A stretch of 64,000 nucleotides of DNA from assembly GCF_001570405.1 (NCBI RefSeq), contig NZ_BBYM01000002.1, positions 155,402 to 219,401 of the forward strand. The letters run 5' to 3'. A program made the position numbers and the translations under genes. The stretch comes from Microtetraspora niveoalba. Lineage in GTDB: Bacteria > Actinomycetota > Actinomycetes > Streptosporangiales > Streptosporangiaceae. The notes under the pieces are model-generated. The model ran no database searches and had not been told where the DNA came from. It worked only from the letters and a program-made list of their open reading frames with translations. Every line of letters starts with the position of its first letter. The stretch's first letter is position 1. This document shows positions 7,667 to 16,118 of the stretch, one piece after another.

Positions 7667-8737
7667 GTGGAACCAGTCATCGGACTCGCCGTCGGCCGGG
7701 GGACGGGCCCCGAACTCGCGGCCATCTTCGAGCGTGTATTGCACCGGATCGCCGACGTTCATTCAGTCCAAATCGGTATCACCCGGTCGGAAAGGGTTTA
7801 CCACTCGTATTCGTCGCTGAAGGCCGATGCGGGGATCGAGCGGATCCGCGAGCTCACCCGTGAGGACGCCGACCATTACGCGGAGTTCTGCCGCAGGCAG
7901 GCCGCTCTCGGCGTCCCGGCCATATTCCGTACGGCGATCAACGCCCAGTCGCTCTCCCTGGTGCGCCGGCGGCTGCAGGCGGTGAAGGTCGACGTCATCA
8001 GCGCCCCGGACGCGTCGCTGCTGCTGGTCCGCGACGAGGCCCAGGGCTTCTCCACCGGGGAGAACACCCACGTTCCCGGCGCGCTCATCCGCACCATGGC
8101 GTTCAGCCGGGAGATCACCGAGAAGGTCGTCGCGTTCGCGGTGCGGCGCGCGCGGCAGGAGTGGCCGGACGGCGACATCGACGAGATCGTCATGGCCTAC
8201 AGGTTCCATCTGCTCGACGGCGCTCTGGACGAGTGGGTGGCCGAGAGCGCCGCGCGGCACGGGGTCGAGATCCGCCTGTGCCGGCCGGACGCGGTGAGCC
8301 GCGATCTGATCGAGCGTGGCCCGCGCCCCCGCACCGTGATCATCGCGGGCGACGAGTGGGCCGACATCATGCACGCGGTCCTGCTGGACCGCTTCGGCGC
8401 CGAGCGCCGGGAGAACCTCTGTACCGAGAACGTCTACCTGCACTTCGAGGTGGCCGGTCTGGTCGAGTACCAGACGGCGCACGGCTCGGCCGACGACCTG
8501 GAGGGCAAGGACGCGGTCAACCCGGTGGCGACCATACGGGCGGCGGCGGTGATCGCCGAGCGGCACGGGGGCTGCGCCGGGGCGGTGCGGATGGTGGAGC
8601 ACGGCCTGGAGACTCTCCGCCGTCGCGACATCGGCACCCCGGACGTCGGCGGGCGGCACTCGACCACCGCCGTGGTGGACGCGCTGCTCGACGTGCTGGA
8701 GCCGGAGGGGCGGCCGGTCCTGGTGGCGGAGCCGTGA
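7667..8737 (+). CDS. Divergent isocitrate/isopropylmalate dehydrogenase-family protein
   Basis: The 356-residue protein shows the beta-decarboxylating dehydrogenase layout. GTGPELAAIFERVL corresponds to the first strand and helix, SLLLVRDEAQGFSTGE to the VIVREN..G.Y.G segment, GDEWADIMHAVL to the GDILSD metal segment, and TAHGSADDLEGKDAVNP to the NAD-binding HGSAPDIAGK..NP loop. The dinucleotide loop is intact. The second metal aspartate is Ala, and the substrate arginine segment (normally NxRP) reads KVDVIS. The canonical reaction is therefore unlikely. GTG 7667 has AAAGGA six bases upstream. The role is unknown; a redox enzyme with another substrate or a binding protein are both possible. 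Confidence 0.65.
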   Translation: MEPVIGLAVGRGTGPELAAIFERVLHRIADVHSVQIGITRSERVYHSYSSLKADAGIERIRELTREDADHYAEFCRRQAALGVPAIFRTAINAQSLSLVRRRLQAVKVDVISAPDASLLLVRDEAQGFSTGENTHVPGALIRTMAFSREITEKVVAFAVRRARQEWPDGDIDEIVMAYRFHLLDGALDEWVAESAARHGVEIRLCRPDAVSRDLIERGPRPRTVIIAGDEWADIMHAVLLDRFGAERRENLCTENVYLHFEVAGLVEYQTAHGSADDLEGKDAVNPVATIRAAAVIAERHGGCAGAVRMVEHGLETLRRRDIGTPDVGGRHSTTAVVDALLDVLEPEGRPVLVAEP

Positions 8738-8966
8738 CGTCCGCCACCACGGTCGCGGTCCGCTCCCCCGGCCGGACGACGCCCTCGCGAGCAACCGCTG
8801 GGTGTCCGCCGGCGAACCCGGCGCCCTCAGTGCGCCGCGAAGTTCGCCGAGCAGTTCGCCGAGCAGTTCGCCGAGCTGACCGAGGAACTCGACGGCAGAG
8901 CCGGCGGGCACGGGGAGGCACCGGCCGTGGCACGCGGTCCGATGCCGCCGAGGGGCGCCAGATGGC

Positions 8967-9980
8967 TCAGGTTCGGACCACCTGGTGCGGGAGGGCGACG
9001 GCTTCGCGGCCGTTCGGCGCGCGGACGGTGCGTGCGGCCAGCAGAGCGTCGACGACCGCTTCCTCCACCGCGTCAAGGACGGCGGCGAAGACGGCGTCCA
9101 GTTCGGCCGGGCTCAGCGTTCTGGGCGCGTCGGAGGGCTCGGCGGAGAAGGCGAGCCCGTAGTCGCCGCTGCCGTGGCTGTACGAGGCGCCGACCCTGCC
9201 AAGGGCGAAGACGCTCCTGGCCGCGATGCGGGACAGTTGCAGCGCGCCGCACGGCACGTCGAGGGCGACCACGACGACGCAGGAGCCGCGCTCGCGGGAA
9301 GACCCCGCTCGCCCCAGACCCAGGCTCTCCGGAGTGACCGTGCGGCCCAGGAGCCGCAGGTCTCCGCCCATGTTCGCCTGGACCAGCACGCCGGCCGTCG
9401 CCTCGCGGTCGCGCAGGGACACCCGGCGGGACGCCGTACCGATGCCCGCCTTGAAGCCGAGCGCGCAGGCGCCGGTGCCGCCGCCGACGTTGCCCATCGC
9501 CACCGGCCCGCCGGACGCCCCGTCAAGGGCGGCGAAGACGTGCTCAGGGGTGACCGGGCGCGGGTCTCCCGTCGACAGCCAGCCGTTGTTGACCTCGCCG
9601 ACCACCGGGTTGACCGAGACGATCGGCTCGCGGCTGCGGTCGATGAGCCAGGTCAGCAGGCTGTCGGCCACCCGGAACGTGGACAGGGTGGCGGTCAGCA
9701 GGATGGGCGTCTCCAGCTCGCCGAGCTCCATGACCTGCGTGGCGCCCACGAACTTCCCGTAGCCGTTGCCCACGTGCAGCGCGGCGGGGACGGCACGGGC
9801 GCGGCCGTCCGTCAAAGCGGTCGGCACGATTGCGGTGACACCGGAGTAGACGCCCTCGTCCTCGTCGATGACGGTGGTCTGTCCCACGAGGATGCCCACC
9901 ACGTCGGTGATGGCGTTGAGCGGCCCCGGTTCCAGACGACCGACCACGTGCCCGAAGTCCCGCAGGCGTCGTTGCTGCAT
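8967..9980 (-). CDS. P1/S58 family aminopeptidase (DmpA-like)
   Basis: Members are N-terminal-nucleophile hydrolases that self-cleave before a Ser and act as L-aminopeptidase/D-amidase/esterases. Here GEVNNGWL and GNVGGGTGACALGFKAGIGT mark the conserved core. The self-cleavage dipeptide Gly-Ser is in RGSCVVVVALDVP, followed by QLSRIA and RVGASYSHGSGDY. Length 337 is normal. ATG 9980 is preceded by GAGAGGG; an upstream frame extension to 10049 lacks a site and homology. It is convergent with the dehydrogenase-like gene. The substrate is unknown. Confidence 0.85.
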   Translation of the reverse strand: MQQRRLRDFGHVVGRLEPGPLNAITDVVGILVGQTTVIDEDEGVYSGVTAIVPTALTDGRARAVPAALHVGNGYGKFVGATQVMELGELETPILLTATLSTFRVADSLLTWLIDRSREPIVSVNPVVGEVNNGWLSTGDPRPVTPEHVFAALDGASGGPVAMGNVGGGTGACALGFKAGIGTASRRVSLRDREATAGVLVQANMGGDLRLLGRTVTPESLGLGRAGSSRERGSCVVVVALDVPCGALQLSRIAARSVFALGRVGASYSHGSGDYGLAFSAEPSDAPRTLSPAELDAVFAAVLDAVEEAVVDALLAARTVRAPNGREAVALPHQVVRT

Positions 9981-10199
9981 GTGGTCAACCCTCTCGTGGC
10001 GCGGGATGTTCGGTCGGGCCCGGCGAACGGGCCCTGAACGATCTACCACGATCCCGCCCGATCACGGAAGTCGTCGTACAGGAGCGGGGCCGGTCCACGG
10101 CACCCGCGCGCGTGCCCCGGAGGAGGCGCGGCCGGGTCGTGACCCCGCACCTGTGCCGGAAGGCCCGGGCTGCCGGTCCCGATCGGTGATCCGCGGCGG

Positions 10200-10613
10200 T
10201 CAGCCGGCGCGGCGGGAGCGGGTCAGAGCGAGCCCGCCGAGGACCGTGGCGACCAGCCCCACGACCAAATCGACCCAGCCCCCGACTATTCCGTAGCCGG
10301 TGCCGGGACCGCCTTCGGCGGCGGCCACGACCCACCCGCCGATGATCATGCTGACCGGCCCCGCCACCAGGGCCACGAAGGCCCCCCTTCTCCCGCTGCC
10401 GGCGCCGATACGACCGGCGGAGCGGGCCAGAGCCAGCCCGCCGGCGACCACGCCGACCAGCCCCAGCAGCGCGGCCACCAAGGACCAGAGACGCCCGGAG
10501 GTCAGGGTGTAGGCGTCGGCCGACGGCGCCAGGACCTGCGCGACCACCGGTGTGGCGAGCCCGAAACCTCCGAGCGGGGCGGCCGCGGCGGCGAGCAGGT
10601 GACGGACGGACAT
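10200..10613 (-). CDS. DUF6223-type small membrane protein
   Basis: The 137-residue protein has an N-terminal signal or first helix, then three hydrophobic segments (about 42-63, 77-100 and 110-131). Two near-repeats, GLVGVVAGGLALARS and GLVATVLGGLALTRS, surround a glycine-rich loop GGPGTGYGIVGGW. This matches, from memory, the actinomycete family DUF6223, which has no known function. It is divergent from a histidine kinase gene 195 bp away. Confidence 0.65.
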   Translation of the reverse strand: MSVRHLLAAAAAPLGGFGLATPVVAQVLAPSADAYTLTSGRLWSLVAALLGLVGVVAGGLALARSAGRIGAGSGRRGAFVALVAGPVSMIIGGWVVAAAEGGPGTGYGIVGGWVDLVVGLVATVLGGLALTRSRRAG

Positions 10614-10808
10614 GAGGTGCTCCTTCTTCTCCCACGACTGGACGTCACCTGATCATGTCCGCCGGACCCGGCGCCGGTCGTCCTGTGGACGCGGACAATT
10701 CGCACTGCCGCGGAAGCCGCAGGAGCCGCGAAGGTACCGCGGACGCGGTAGCGGCCGATCGTCCGTGCGCAGGAGTCGCCCGCGCGGACATCCGGCTAAG
10801 GTGCGCGC

Positions 10809-11936
10809 ATGAGCACAGGACGGCCCGGTGTCCGGGCGGGCGTCATCGACTGGGCGATCGCCGTCGGCGTGGCAGCGACGCTGCTGGTCACCGGGCTGTC
10901 CAAGCCGCACTCCGCCGCGTCCCTCGACCTGCTCGGCTACGCGCTTCTGACGGTCGGCGGCCTGGCGCTGGTCGCGCGCCGCCGGGCTCCGGTTCCCGTC
11001 CTGGCCGTCACCGGGCTGTGCGCGGCGGGTTACCAGGCGGCCGGTTTCGACGTGCCCGCCGTCGCGTACCTGTTCGCGGTGTACGCGGCCGTGCGGGCGG
11101 GACACCGCGTCGTCACGGTCGCGGGGAGCGCGGCCATGCTGGCCTCGCTCCCGTTCGCGGCCATGGCCTCGGGCCTGCACGACACGGGCGAGGCGTTCGC
11201 GCAGGCCCGGGGCGCCCTCGAAATCGCCTGGCTGATCGCCGCCGGCGCCGCGGGTGAAGCGCTGCGGCAGGCCGAGCGGCGGGCGGACGAAGCCGAGCGC
11301 ACCCGGGAGGAGACCGCGCGGCGCCGCGCCGACGAGGAGCGGCTGCACATCGCACGGGAGCTGCACGATTCGCTCACCCACCAGATCTCGGTCATCAAGG
11401 TGCAGGCCGAGGTCGCCGTCCACGTGGCCCGCAAGCGCGGCGAGCAGGTGCCGGAGGCCCTGCTGGCGATCCAGGAGGCCGGTCGGGAGGCGATGCGGGA
11501 GCTGCGGGCGACCTTGGAGGCGCTGCGCGACGACGACACGGCCCCGCCGCCCGGTCTCGACCATGTACCGGAACTGGTGAAGCGGGCCCGTACGAGCGGA
11601 CTCGACACGATGCTGACGATCGAAGGAGAACGGTGCGACGTGCCGGCCGCGGTGGACCGGACCGCCTATCGCATCGTTCAGGAGTCGCTCACCAACGTCG
11701 CCCGCCACGCCGCCGCCACCAGGGCCTCGGTCCGGATCGACTACCGTCCGGACGCCCTCGCCGTACGCGTCGACGACGACGGCGAGGCGGCGCAGGGCAC
11801 CGCCCCGACGCCCGGCATCGGACTGCTCGGGATGCACGAACGCGTCACCGCGCTCGGCGGCCGCCTGCGCGCCGCACCGCGCGACGGGGGTGGCTTCACC
11901 GTCCAGGCCGAGCTTCCCGTGGACCGAACGCCGTGA
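10809..11936 (+). CDS. Sensor histidine kinase, NarL/DesK type
   Basis: The N-terminal 140 residues hold about five membrane helices with short loops and no extracytoplasmic domain. A coiled coil (residues about 148-180, rich in RADEAERTREE) leads to the HisKA_3 box RELHDSLTHQISVIKVQAE with His at about 186. The C-terminal ATPase domain has the N box (VQESLTNVARHA) and DDDGEA and GIGLLGMHERV glycine boxes. It phosphorylates the response regulator encoded next, whose GTG start overlaps its stop (GTGA). The lack of a sensor domain suggests sensing within the membrane. The signal is unknown. Confidence 0.92.
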   Translation: MSTGRPGVRAGVIDWAIAVGVAATLLVTGLSKPHSAASLDLLGYALLTVGGLALVARRRAPVPVLAVTGLCAAGYQAAGFDVPAVAYLFAVYAAVRAGHRVVTVAGSAAMLASLPFAAMASGLHDTGEAFAQARGALEIAWLIAAGAAGEALRQAERRADEAERTREETARRRADEERLHIARELHDSLTHQISVIKVQAEVAVHVARKRGEQVPEALLAIQEAGREAMRELRATLEALRDDDTAPPPGLDHVPELVKRARTSGLDTMLTIEGERCDVPAAVDRTAYRIVQESLTNVARHAAATRASVRIDYRPDALAVRVDDDGEAAQGTAPTPGIGLLGMHERVTALGGRLRAAPRDGGGFTVQAELPVDRTP

Positions 11937-12595
11937 TCCGTGTCCTGCTGGTCGACGATCAGCCGCTCATCCGCAGCGGGTTCCGCGCGCTCCTCGACCT
12001 CGAGGACGACATCGAGGTGGTGGCCGAGGCCGCCGACGGCGCGGAGGGCCTGGCGCTCGCCAGGCGGCACCTGCCCGACATCGTGCTCATCGACATCCAG
12101 ATGCCGGTCGTCGACGGCATCGAGGCGACCCGGCGCATCGCGGCGGACCCGGCCCTGGACCGGGTGCACGTCGTCATCCTGACGAACTACGGCCTCGACG
12201 AGTACGTCTTCAACGCGCTGCGTGCCGGCGCCGCCGGGTTCCTCGTCAAGGACATCCTGCCGGAGGACCTCCTCCACGCCGTCCGGGTCGCCGCACGCGG
12301 CGACGCCCTGCTCGCGCCGTCGATCACTCGCAAGCTGATCAACCGCTACGTCACCCAGCCGCCCCACCCGGGCGCCGGCGCGGCGCTGAAGGAGCTGACC
12401 AACCGCGAACGCGAAGCCGTCGTCCTGGTCGCACACGGCCTGTCCAACGACCAGATCGCCGACCGCATGGTGATCAGCCCGTTGACCGCGAAGACCCACG
12501 TCAACCGGGCCATGGTCAAACTCCATGCCCGTGACCGCGCCCACCTCGTGGTCCTCGCCTACGAGTCCGGCCTGGTCGAACCGCGCCGAGTTTGA
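11933..12595 (+). CDS. LuxR/NarL-family response regulator
   Basis: The receiver domain (1-120) shows the acidic pair DD at 8-9, the phosphorylated Asp in IVLIDIQMPVVDG and the conserved Lys in FLVKDILPED. The C-terminal LuxR helix-turn-helix (about 150-212) reads LTNREREAVVLVAHGLSNDQ then IADRMVISPLTAKTHVNR. GTG 11933 overlaps the kinase stop, so the two are translationally coupled. The target genes are not evident; the neighbouring DUF6223 gene is the nearest candidate. Confidence 0.93.
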   Translation: MIRVLLVDDQPLIRSGFRALLDLEDDIEVVAEAADGAEGLALARRHLPDIVLIDIQMPVVDGIEATRRIAADPALDRVHVVILTNYGLDEYVFNALRAGAAGFLVKDILPEDLLHAVRVAARGDALLAPSITRKLINRYVTQPPHPGAGAALKELTNREREAVVLVAHGLSNDQIADRMVISPLTAKTHVNRAMVKLHARDRAHLVVLAYESGLVEPRRV

Positions 12596-12661
12596 CGCGT
12601 CCGTGTCTCACGGGGTCCGGCTCGACCAGCCGCGGATTGAGCGCGCCGCCGCCCCGCCGGG

Positions 12662-13660
12662 TCAGGTGTGGACGCGGCCGTGCCGGTCGCGGGCCTTCAG
12701 CCGTACGGTGGGCATCTCGGGCGCGGGAAGGGGGCCCTCGTCGCAGGAGCCGACCGTGCCGAAGCGGGTGGGGTGGCCGCCGTCCGCGTCGAAACCGGCG
12801 TCCCGCATCCAGTCGGCGCGCGCCCGCACGATCTCCTCGTGCGAGCGCCCGACGAAGTTCCACCACATGACCAGCGGCTCCTCGAACGGCTCGCCGCCGA
12901 GCAGGAACAGCCGCGCGGGCGCGTCGGCCTCCAGCACCAGGTCGGAGCGGCCCTGCCCGAGATACAGCAGGGCGCCCGGGGACAGCGGCACGTCCGCGAC
13001 GCGCGCCGCGCCGGACATGACGAGCACGGCGGTCTCGAACGCCGGATCGACCGGCAGCCGGTGCCGGCCGGGGCCGTGGAACACCACTTCGGCGCCCAGC
13101 AGGGGCGTGTGGACCAGGGCGGGTGAGCGCGCCGGCCCGAGTTCCCCCACCACGACGGTGACCGTGACGTCGCCGTCGCGCAGCGACGGCAGCGCGGCGT
13201 GATGCTCGAACCGGGGCTCGCCGTGCCTGGCCTCCTCGGGCAGCGCCACCCAGAGCTGCAGGCCGTGCATGACCGCCGGATGCTCCGGCGGGGACTGCTC
13301 GGAGTGCGCGATGCCGTGGCCCGCCGTCATCAGGTTGAGCTGTCCGGGCACGATCGTCTGCGCGTTGCCCAGGCTGTCGCGGTGCAGGATCTCGCCTTCG
13401 ACCAGCCAGGTGACGGTCTGCAGCCCCGTGTGCGGGTGCGGCGGCACCTGCATCCCCGGTCGCCCGCGTACGTCGTCCGGCCCGAAGTGGTCGACGAAGC
13501 ACCAGGCGCCCACCATGCGGCGCGGCCACTGCGGCAGCAGCCTGCGCACCGTGGTGTAGCGGCCGAGCGGGACGTCGTGGCCGGGCAGGAGCACGCTCTC
13601 CGGCTCGGTCCCCGTCGCCGCCGCGCACTCGTACGTCTCGGGCGTGCGCTCGGCGGTCAT
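12662..13660 (-). CDS. Pirin-family bicupin protein
   Basis: A 332-residue protein with the pirin N-terminal cupin: GAWCFVDHFGP, PPHPHTGLQTVTWLVEGE (metal His pair and the QTVTWL strand) and TAGHGIAHSEQSP. The C-terminal cupin (about 190-290) includes FLLGGEPFEEPLVMWWNFV, the PF05726 signature. Bacterial pirins bind Fe or other metals; some have quercetinase activity and others modulate enzymes, so the role is open. Its ATG overlaps the stop of the GNAT gene upstream by four bases, making a GNAT-pirin transcript. Confidence 0.9.
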   Translation of the reverse strand: MTAERTPETYECAAATGTEPESVLLPGHDVPLGRYTTVRRLLPQWPRRMVGAWCFVDHFGPDDVRGRPGMQVPPHPHTGLQTVTWLVEGEILHRDSLGNAQTIVPGQLNLMTAGHGIAHSEQSPPEHPAVMHGLQLWVALPEEARHGEPRFEHHAALPSLRDGDVTVTVVVGELGPARSPALVHTPLLGAEVVFHGPGRHRLPVDPAFETAVLVMSGAARVADVPLSPGALLYLGQGRSDLVLEADAPARLFLLGGEPFEEPLVMWWNFVGRSHEEIVRARADWMRDAGFDADGGHPTRFGTVGSCDEGPLPAPEMPTVRLKARDRHGRVHT

Positions 13661-14004
13661 GCGGGCTCCCCGGCGTCGGCGTCCCCGGCGGGCAGGGAGA
13701 AGCCGTCCCGCCGCTCGGCCGGCACCAGGTCGAGATAGCCGGGGTGCCGGGCGATGTAGTCGCGGACGAACGGGCAGTACGGCAGGACCGACAGCCCGGC
13801 GTCCCGGGACGCGTCCAGCGCGCCCCGGACGAGTGCCGAGCCGAGACCGCGCCCGCCGTACGCCGGGTCGACCTCGGTGTGGGTGAACGAGATCCGCGAC
13901 CCGCGGCGCCGGTATTCGGCGAAGCCCGCGAGCTTCCCCTCCACCGTGATCTCGAACCGGCCGGCTTCGGGGTTGTCGGCGACCCGTGGTTCGGTGTGCT
14001 CCAT
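13657..14004 (-). CDS. YjdJ-type GNAT acetyltransferase
   Basis: The short N-acetyltransferase form (PF14542, about 95-115 residues) is recognisable by the acetyl-CoA loop DPAYGGRGLGSALVRGAL and the terminal CPFVRDYIARHPGY. The catalytic partner is not assignable by eye and no substrate is known for the family. ATG 14004 is chosen over the upstream extension because family proteins begin near this point. The stop overlaps the pirin start (ATGA). Confidence 0.85.
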   Translation of the reverse strand: MEHTEPRVADNPEAGRFEITVEGKLAGFAEYRRRGSRISFTHTEVDPAYGGRGLGSALVRGALDASRDAGLSVLPYCPFVRDYIARHPGYLDLVPAERRDGFSLPAGDADAGEPA

Positions 14005-14088
14005 GTGTGCTCGGCTCCTTCGGCGGACGCCCGGACCGCCCAACGATAGCCCGGGCGGTGCGGAATCGACTTCTGCGGGGCGGGTGGA

Positions 14089-14859
14089 TCAGGCGGCGAT
14101 CCTGGCGTGCATCTCCCACACCAGGATCTCGGCGGGCTCGACGGCGGTGACGCGCTGCCCGCCGGTGGCGGTGAACCGCACGGCGTCGCCGGGGCCGAGC
14201 GTGCCCGCGCCTTCGAGGGTGACCGTGCCGCGCGGCACGAACAGGTGCAGGAACGGGGCCTCGGGCAGCTCGACGCTCTGATCGGGCCGCAGCCGGGCCG
14301 CGTAGAGCGCGGCGTACCGGTTCTTGATCCGAATGGCGGAGGCGCCGTCGTGCTTGTCCATCCCGGACGCCACCGGCACCAGGCCGCCGGACAGCAGCTC
14401 GTTCTCGATTTCGAGCTGCTCGTACCCGGGTGTGATCCCGGGCTCGTCGGGGACGACCCACATCTGGACGAAGTGCACCGGCTCGTCGTGCGCGGCGCCG
14501 CCGCGCAGCCGCCAGGAGTCGTTCTTCTCCGAGTGCAGGATGCCGGTGCCCGCGCTCATCCGCTGCGCCAGGCCGGGATAGATCACACCGGAGTGGCCGG
14601 TCGAGTCCTGGTGGACCAGGGAACCCTCCATGACCCAGGTGACGATCTCCATGTCCTGGTGGGGGTGGGTGTCGAACCCGGTGCCGGGGAGGACGCGGTC
14701 GTCGTTGTTGACCAGCAGCACGCCGTGGTGGGTGTTGCCCGGGTCGTACTGGCGGCCGAAGGAGAAGGAGTGCTGGGAGTCCAGCCACGTGGTGGCGGTG
14801 GTGAACCGCTCGTTCGCGCGGCGGACGTCCACTCGCGGGGTCGGCGCGATCCTGGTCAT
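14089..14859 (-). CDS. Pirin-family protein (YhhW-type)
   Basis: A 256-residue single-domain-plus-tail pirin, distinct from its downstream neighbour. It has QHSFSFGRQYDPGNTHHGVL, FDTHPHQDMEIVTWVMEGS with the metal-binding His residues, and SAGTGILHSEKN. The C-terminal cupin ends in AEILVWEMHARIAA. YhhW-like members can oxidise quercetin in vitro. The gene lies 84 bases upstream of the GNAT-pirin pair and faces the MarR gene across three palindromic boxes, so MarR control is expected. Two pirins in one MarR-governed locus suggest a redox or electrophile response, which is inference. Confidence 0.9.
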   Translation of the reverse strand: MTRIAPTPRVDVRRANERFTTATTWLDSQHSFSFGRQYDPGNTHHGVLLVNNDDRVLPGTGFDTHPHQDMEIVTWVMEGSLVHQDSTGHSGVIYPGLAQRMSAGTGILHSEKNDSWRLRGGAAHDEPVHFVQMWVVPDEPGITPGYEQLEIENELLSGGLVPVASGMDKHDGASAIRIKNRYAALYAARLRPDQSVELPEAPFLHLFVPRGTVTLEGAGTLGPGDAVRFTATGGQRVTAVEPAEILVWEMHARIAA

Positions 14860-14910
14860 GGGATCCCCTTCCGGAGTATCGCCCGAAGTGCCGGATGCGG
14901 GTCCGGCACT

Positions 14911-14986
14911 GTAGATGATCCGTCATCTACATCCGCCCGCAACATACATGACGCGTCATTTATTTCACAACCGCATGACGTGTCAT
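14911..14986. promoter_or_regulatory. Three MarR boxes (ATGA-N4-TCAT)
   Basis: Three related palindromes lie between the divergent pirin and marR genes: ATGATCCGTCAT at 14915-14926, embedded in the perfect 20-bp GTAGATGATCCGTCATCTAC; ATGACGCGTCAT at 14948-14959, perfect; and ATGACGTGTCAT at 14975-14986, one mismatch. Starts are 33 and 27 bp apart. They end 21 bases before the marR ATG and so should serve both promoters. Confidence 0.85.
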
Positions 14987-15007
14987 CCGCCTGGCTAGAG
15001 TGGACGC

Positions 15008-15538
15008 ATGGAACGTCCCTCCCGGCCCGGCCCCTCCGAGCGGGCGGTCCCCGGGCACGACGCCCCCTGGCTGGACGCCGACGAGCAGCGTGCCTGGCGG
15101 GCCTACCTGCGCATGCAGGGCCGGCTGGCGGCGACGCTCAACCGGCAGCTCCAGATCGAGTCGGGCCTGTCGCTCGCCGACTACGAGGTGCTCGTCCACC
15201 TCACCGACACCCCCGAGGCGCGGCTGCGGCCGTACGAGCTGCAATGGGCGTTGCAGTGGGAGCAGAGCCGCCTGTCGCACCACCTGACCCGGATGCGGCG
15301 CCGCGGCCTGGTCGAGCGCGAGGAGTGCTCCGATGACGGGCGGGGCGCGTTCGTGGTGCTCACCGAGAAGGGGCGCCAGGCCATCACCGCCGCCGCGCCC
15401 GGCCACGTCGGCGTGGTGCGGCGCTTCTTCTTCGACGGGCTGAGCCGCGAGGAGGTCGCACTGCTCGAACGGCTGGCCACCCGGATCCTCGGCCGCCTCG
15501 ACGACGCGGACGGTGAACCCGGCGACGACGCCGGCTGA
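15008..15538 (+). CDS. MarR-family regulator
   Basis: A 176-residue winged-helix protein. Residues about 55-120 carry the MarR core: LADYEVLVHLTDTPEARLRP, the recognition helix region ALQWEQSRLSHHLTRMRRRG and the wing LVEREECSDDGRGAFVVLTEKG. Flanking helices form the dimer interface. MarR proteins typically release DNA on binding phenolics or on cysteine oxidation; only one cysteine (in EECSDD) is visible. It probably represses itself and the divergent pirin gene through the three boxes between them. Confidence 0.9.
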   Translation: MERPSRPGPSERAVPGHDAPWLDADEQRAWRAYLRMQGRLAATLNRQLQIESGLSLADYEVLVHLTDTPEARLRPYELQWALQWEQSRLSHHLTRMRRRGLVEREECSDDGRGAFVVLTEKGRQAITAAAPGHVGVVRRFFFDGLSREEVALLERLATRILGRLDDADGEPGDDAG

Positions 15539-15545
15539 CTCCGGC

Positions 15546-16118
15546 TCAGCGCCCCGGCCAGAACGGGTCCCGGCCGATGAAACCGAGCAGCTTGGCCTGG
15601 ACATCCGCGCCGCCGGGCACCTCGACCCGAACGCCGAACTGGCCGGAGGAGCGGAGAACCGGCTCGATCCGCTCCATCTCCGCGAGGAGCCGAGCACAGA
15701 AGTCGGGATCCAGCCGGTCGTCCTGGCCGGTGGCCCTGGAGAGATCCCAGGTGTGCATGAACACGTCGGCGGTATAGAACCGGTCGATCGCGGCTTCCAG
15801 GGGCAGGCTGCCGGTGTGCGGGTTGGTGAGCTCCCGGTGCGCCGTCTCCGGATCGTCCAGCACCGCCTGCACACCCTCGCAGTGAACCTGCCACGCGGCG
15901 ACCGGGTCCTCGTCCGCCGACGGCCCGCGGGACAGCTCGATGCCGGCGCCGGAGGCGAGAAACCCGGGAAACCATTCGGTCAGGTGACGCACGACGTCGC
16001 GGGCGGCCCAGCCGGCGACCGGGGACGGCGCGTCCCAGGACCGGGTGCCGCGGACCCGGTCGGTGAACAGCCCGGCGACCTGCCGGTGCCGCTCGGCCGG
16101 GCGGTCAGGCAGCGCCAT
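15546..16118 (-). CDS. TIGR03086-type DinB/mycothiol-dependent metalloenzyme fold protein
   Basis: The 190-residue protein fits the actinomycete maleylpyruvate-isomerase/DinB-like superfamily. It has WAARDVVRHLTEWFPGF (metal His on helix 2), the central segment AIDRFYTADVFMHTWDLSRATGQD with a second His pair, and a late C-terminal barrel-like region. These proteins bind a divalent metal and in some cases use mycothiol. It overlaps the SRPBCC gene stop by 14 bases, and together with the ArsR gene forms a three-gene operon. Substrate is unknown. Confidence 0.8.
   Translation of the reverse strand: MALPDRPAERHRQVAGLFTDRVRGTRSWDAPSPVAGWAARDVVRHLTEWFPGFLASGAGIELSRGPSADEDPVAAWQVHCEGVQAVLDDPETAHRELTNPHTGSLPLEAAIDRFYTADVFMHTWDLSRATGQDDRLDPDFCARLLAEMERIEPVLRSSGQFGVRVEVPGGADVQAKLLGFIGRDPFWPGR

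Noticed and set aside
7667-8737. An intact isopropylmalate or tartrate dehydrogenase
   Set aside because: The second metal Asp and the substrate arginine segment are missing although the NAD loop remains.
12662-14926. A 754-codon minus-strand frame
   Set aside because: It is an uninterrupted read-through containing out-of-frame text over the GNAT and second pirin genes; only its last 332 codons (pirin) are real.
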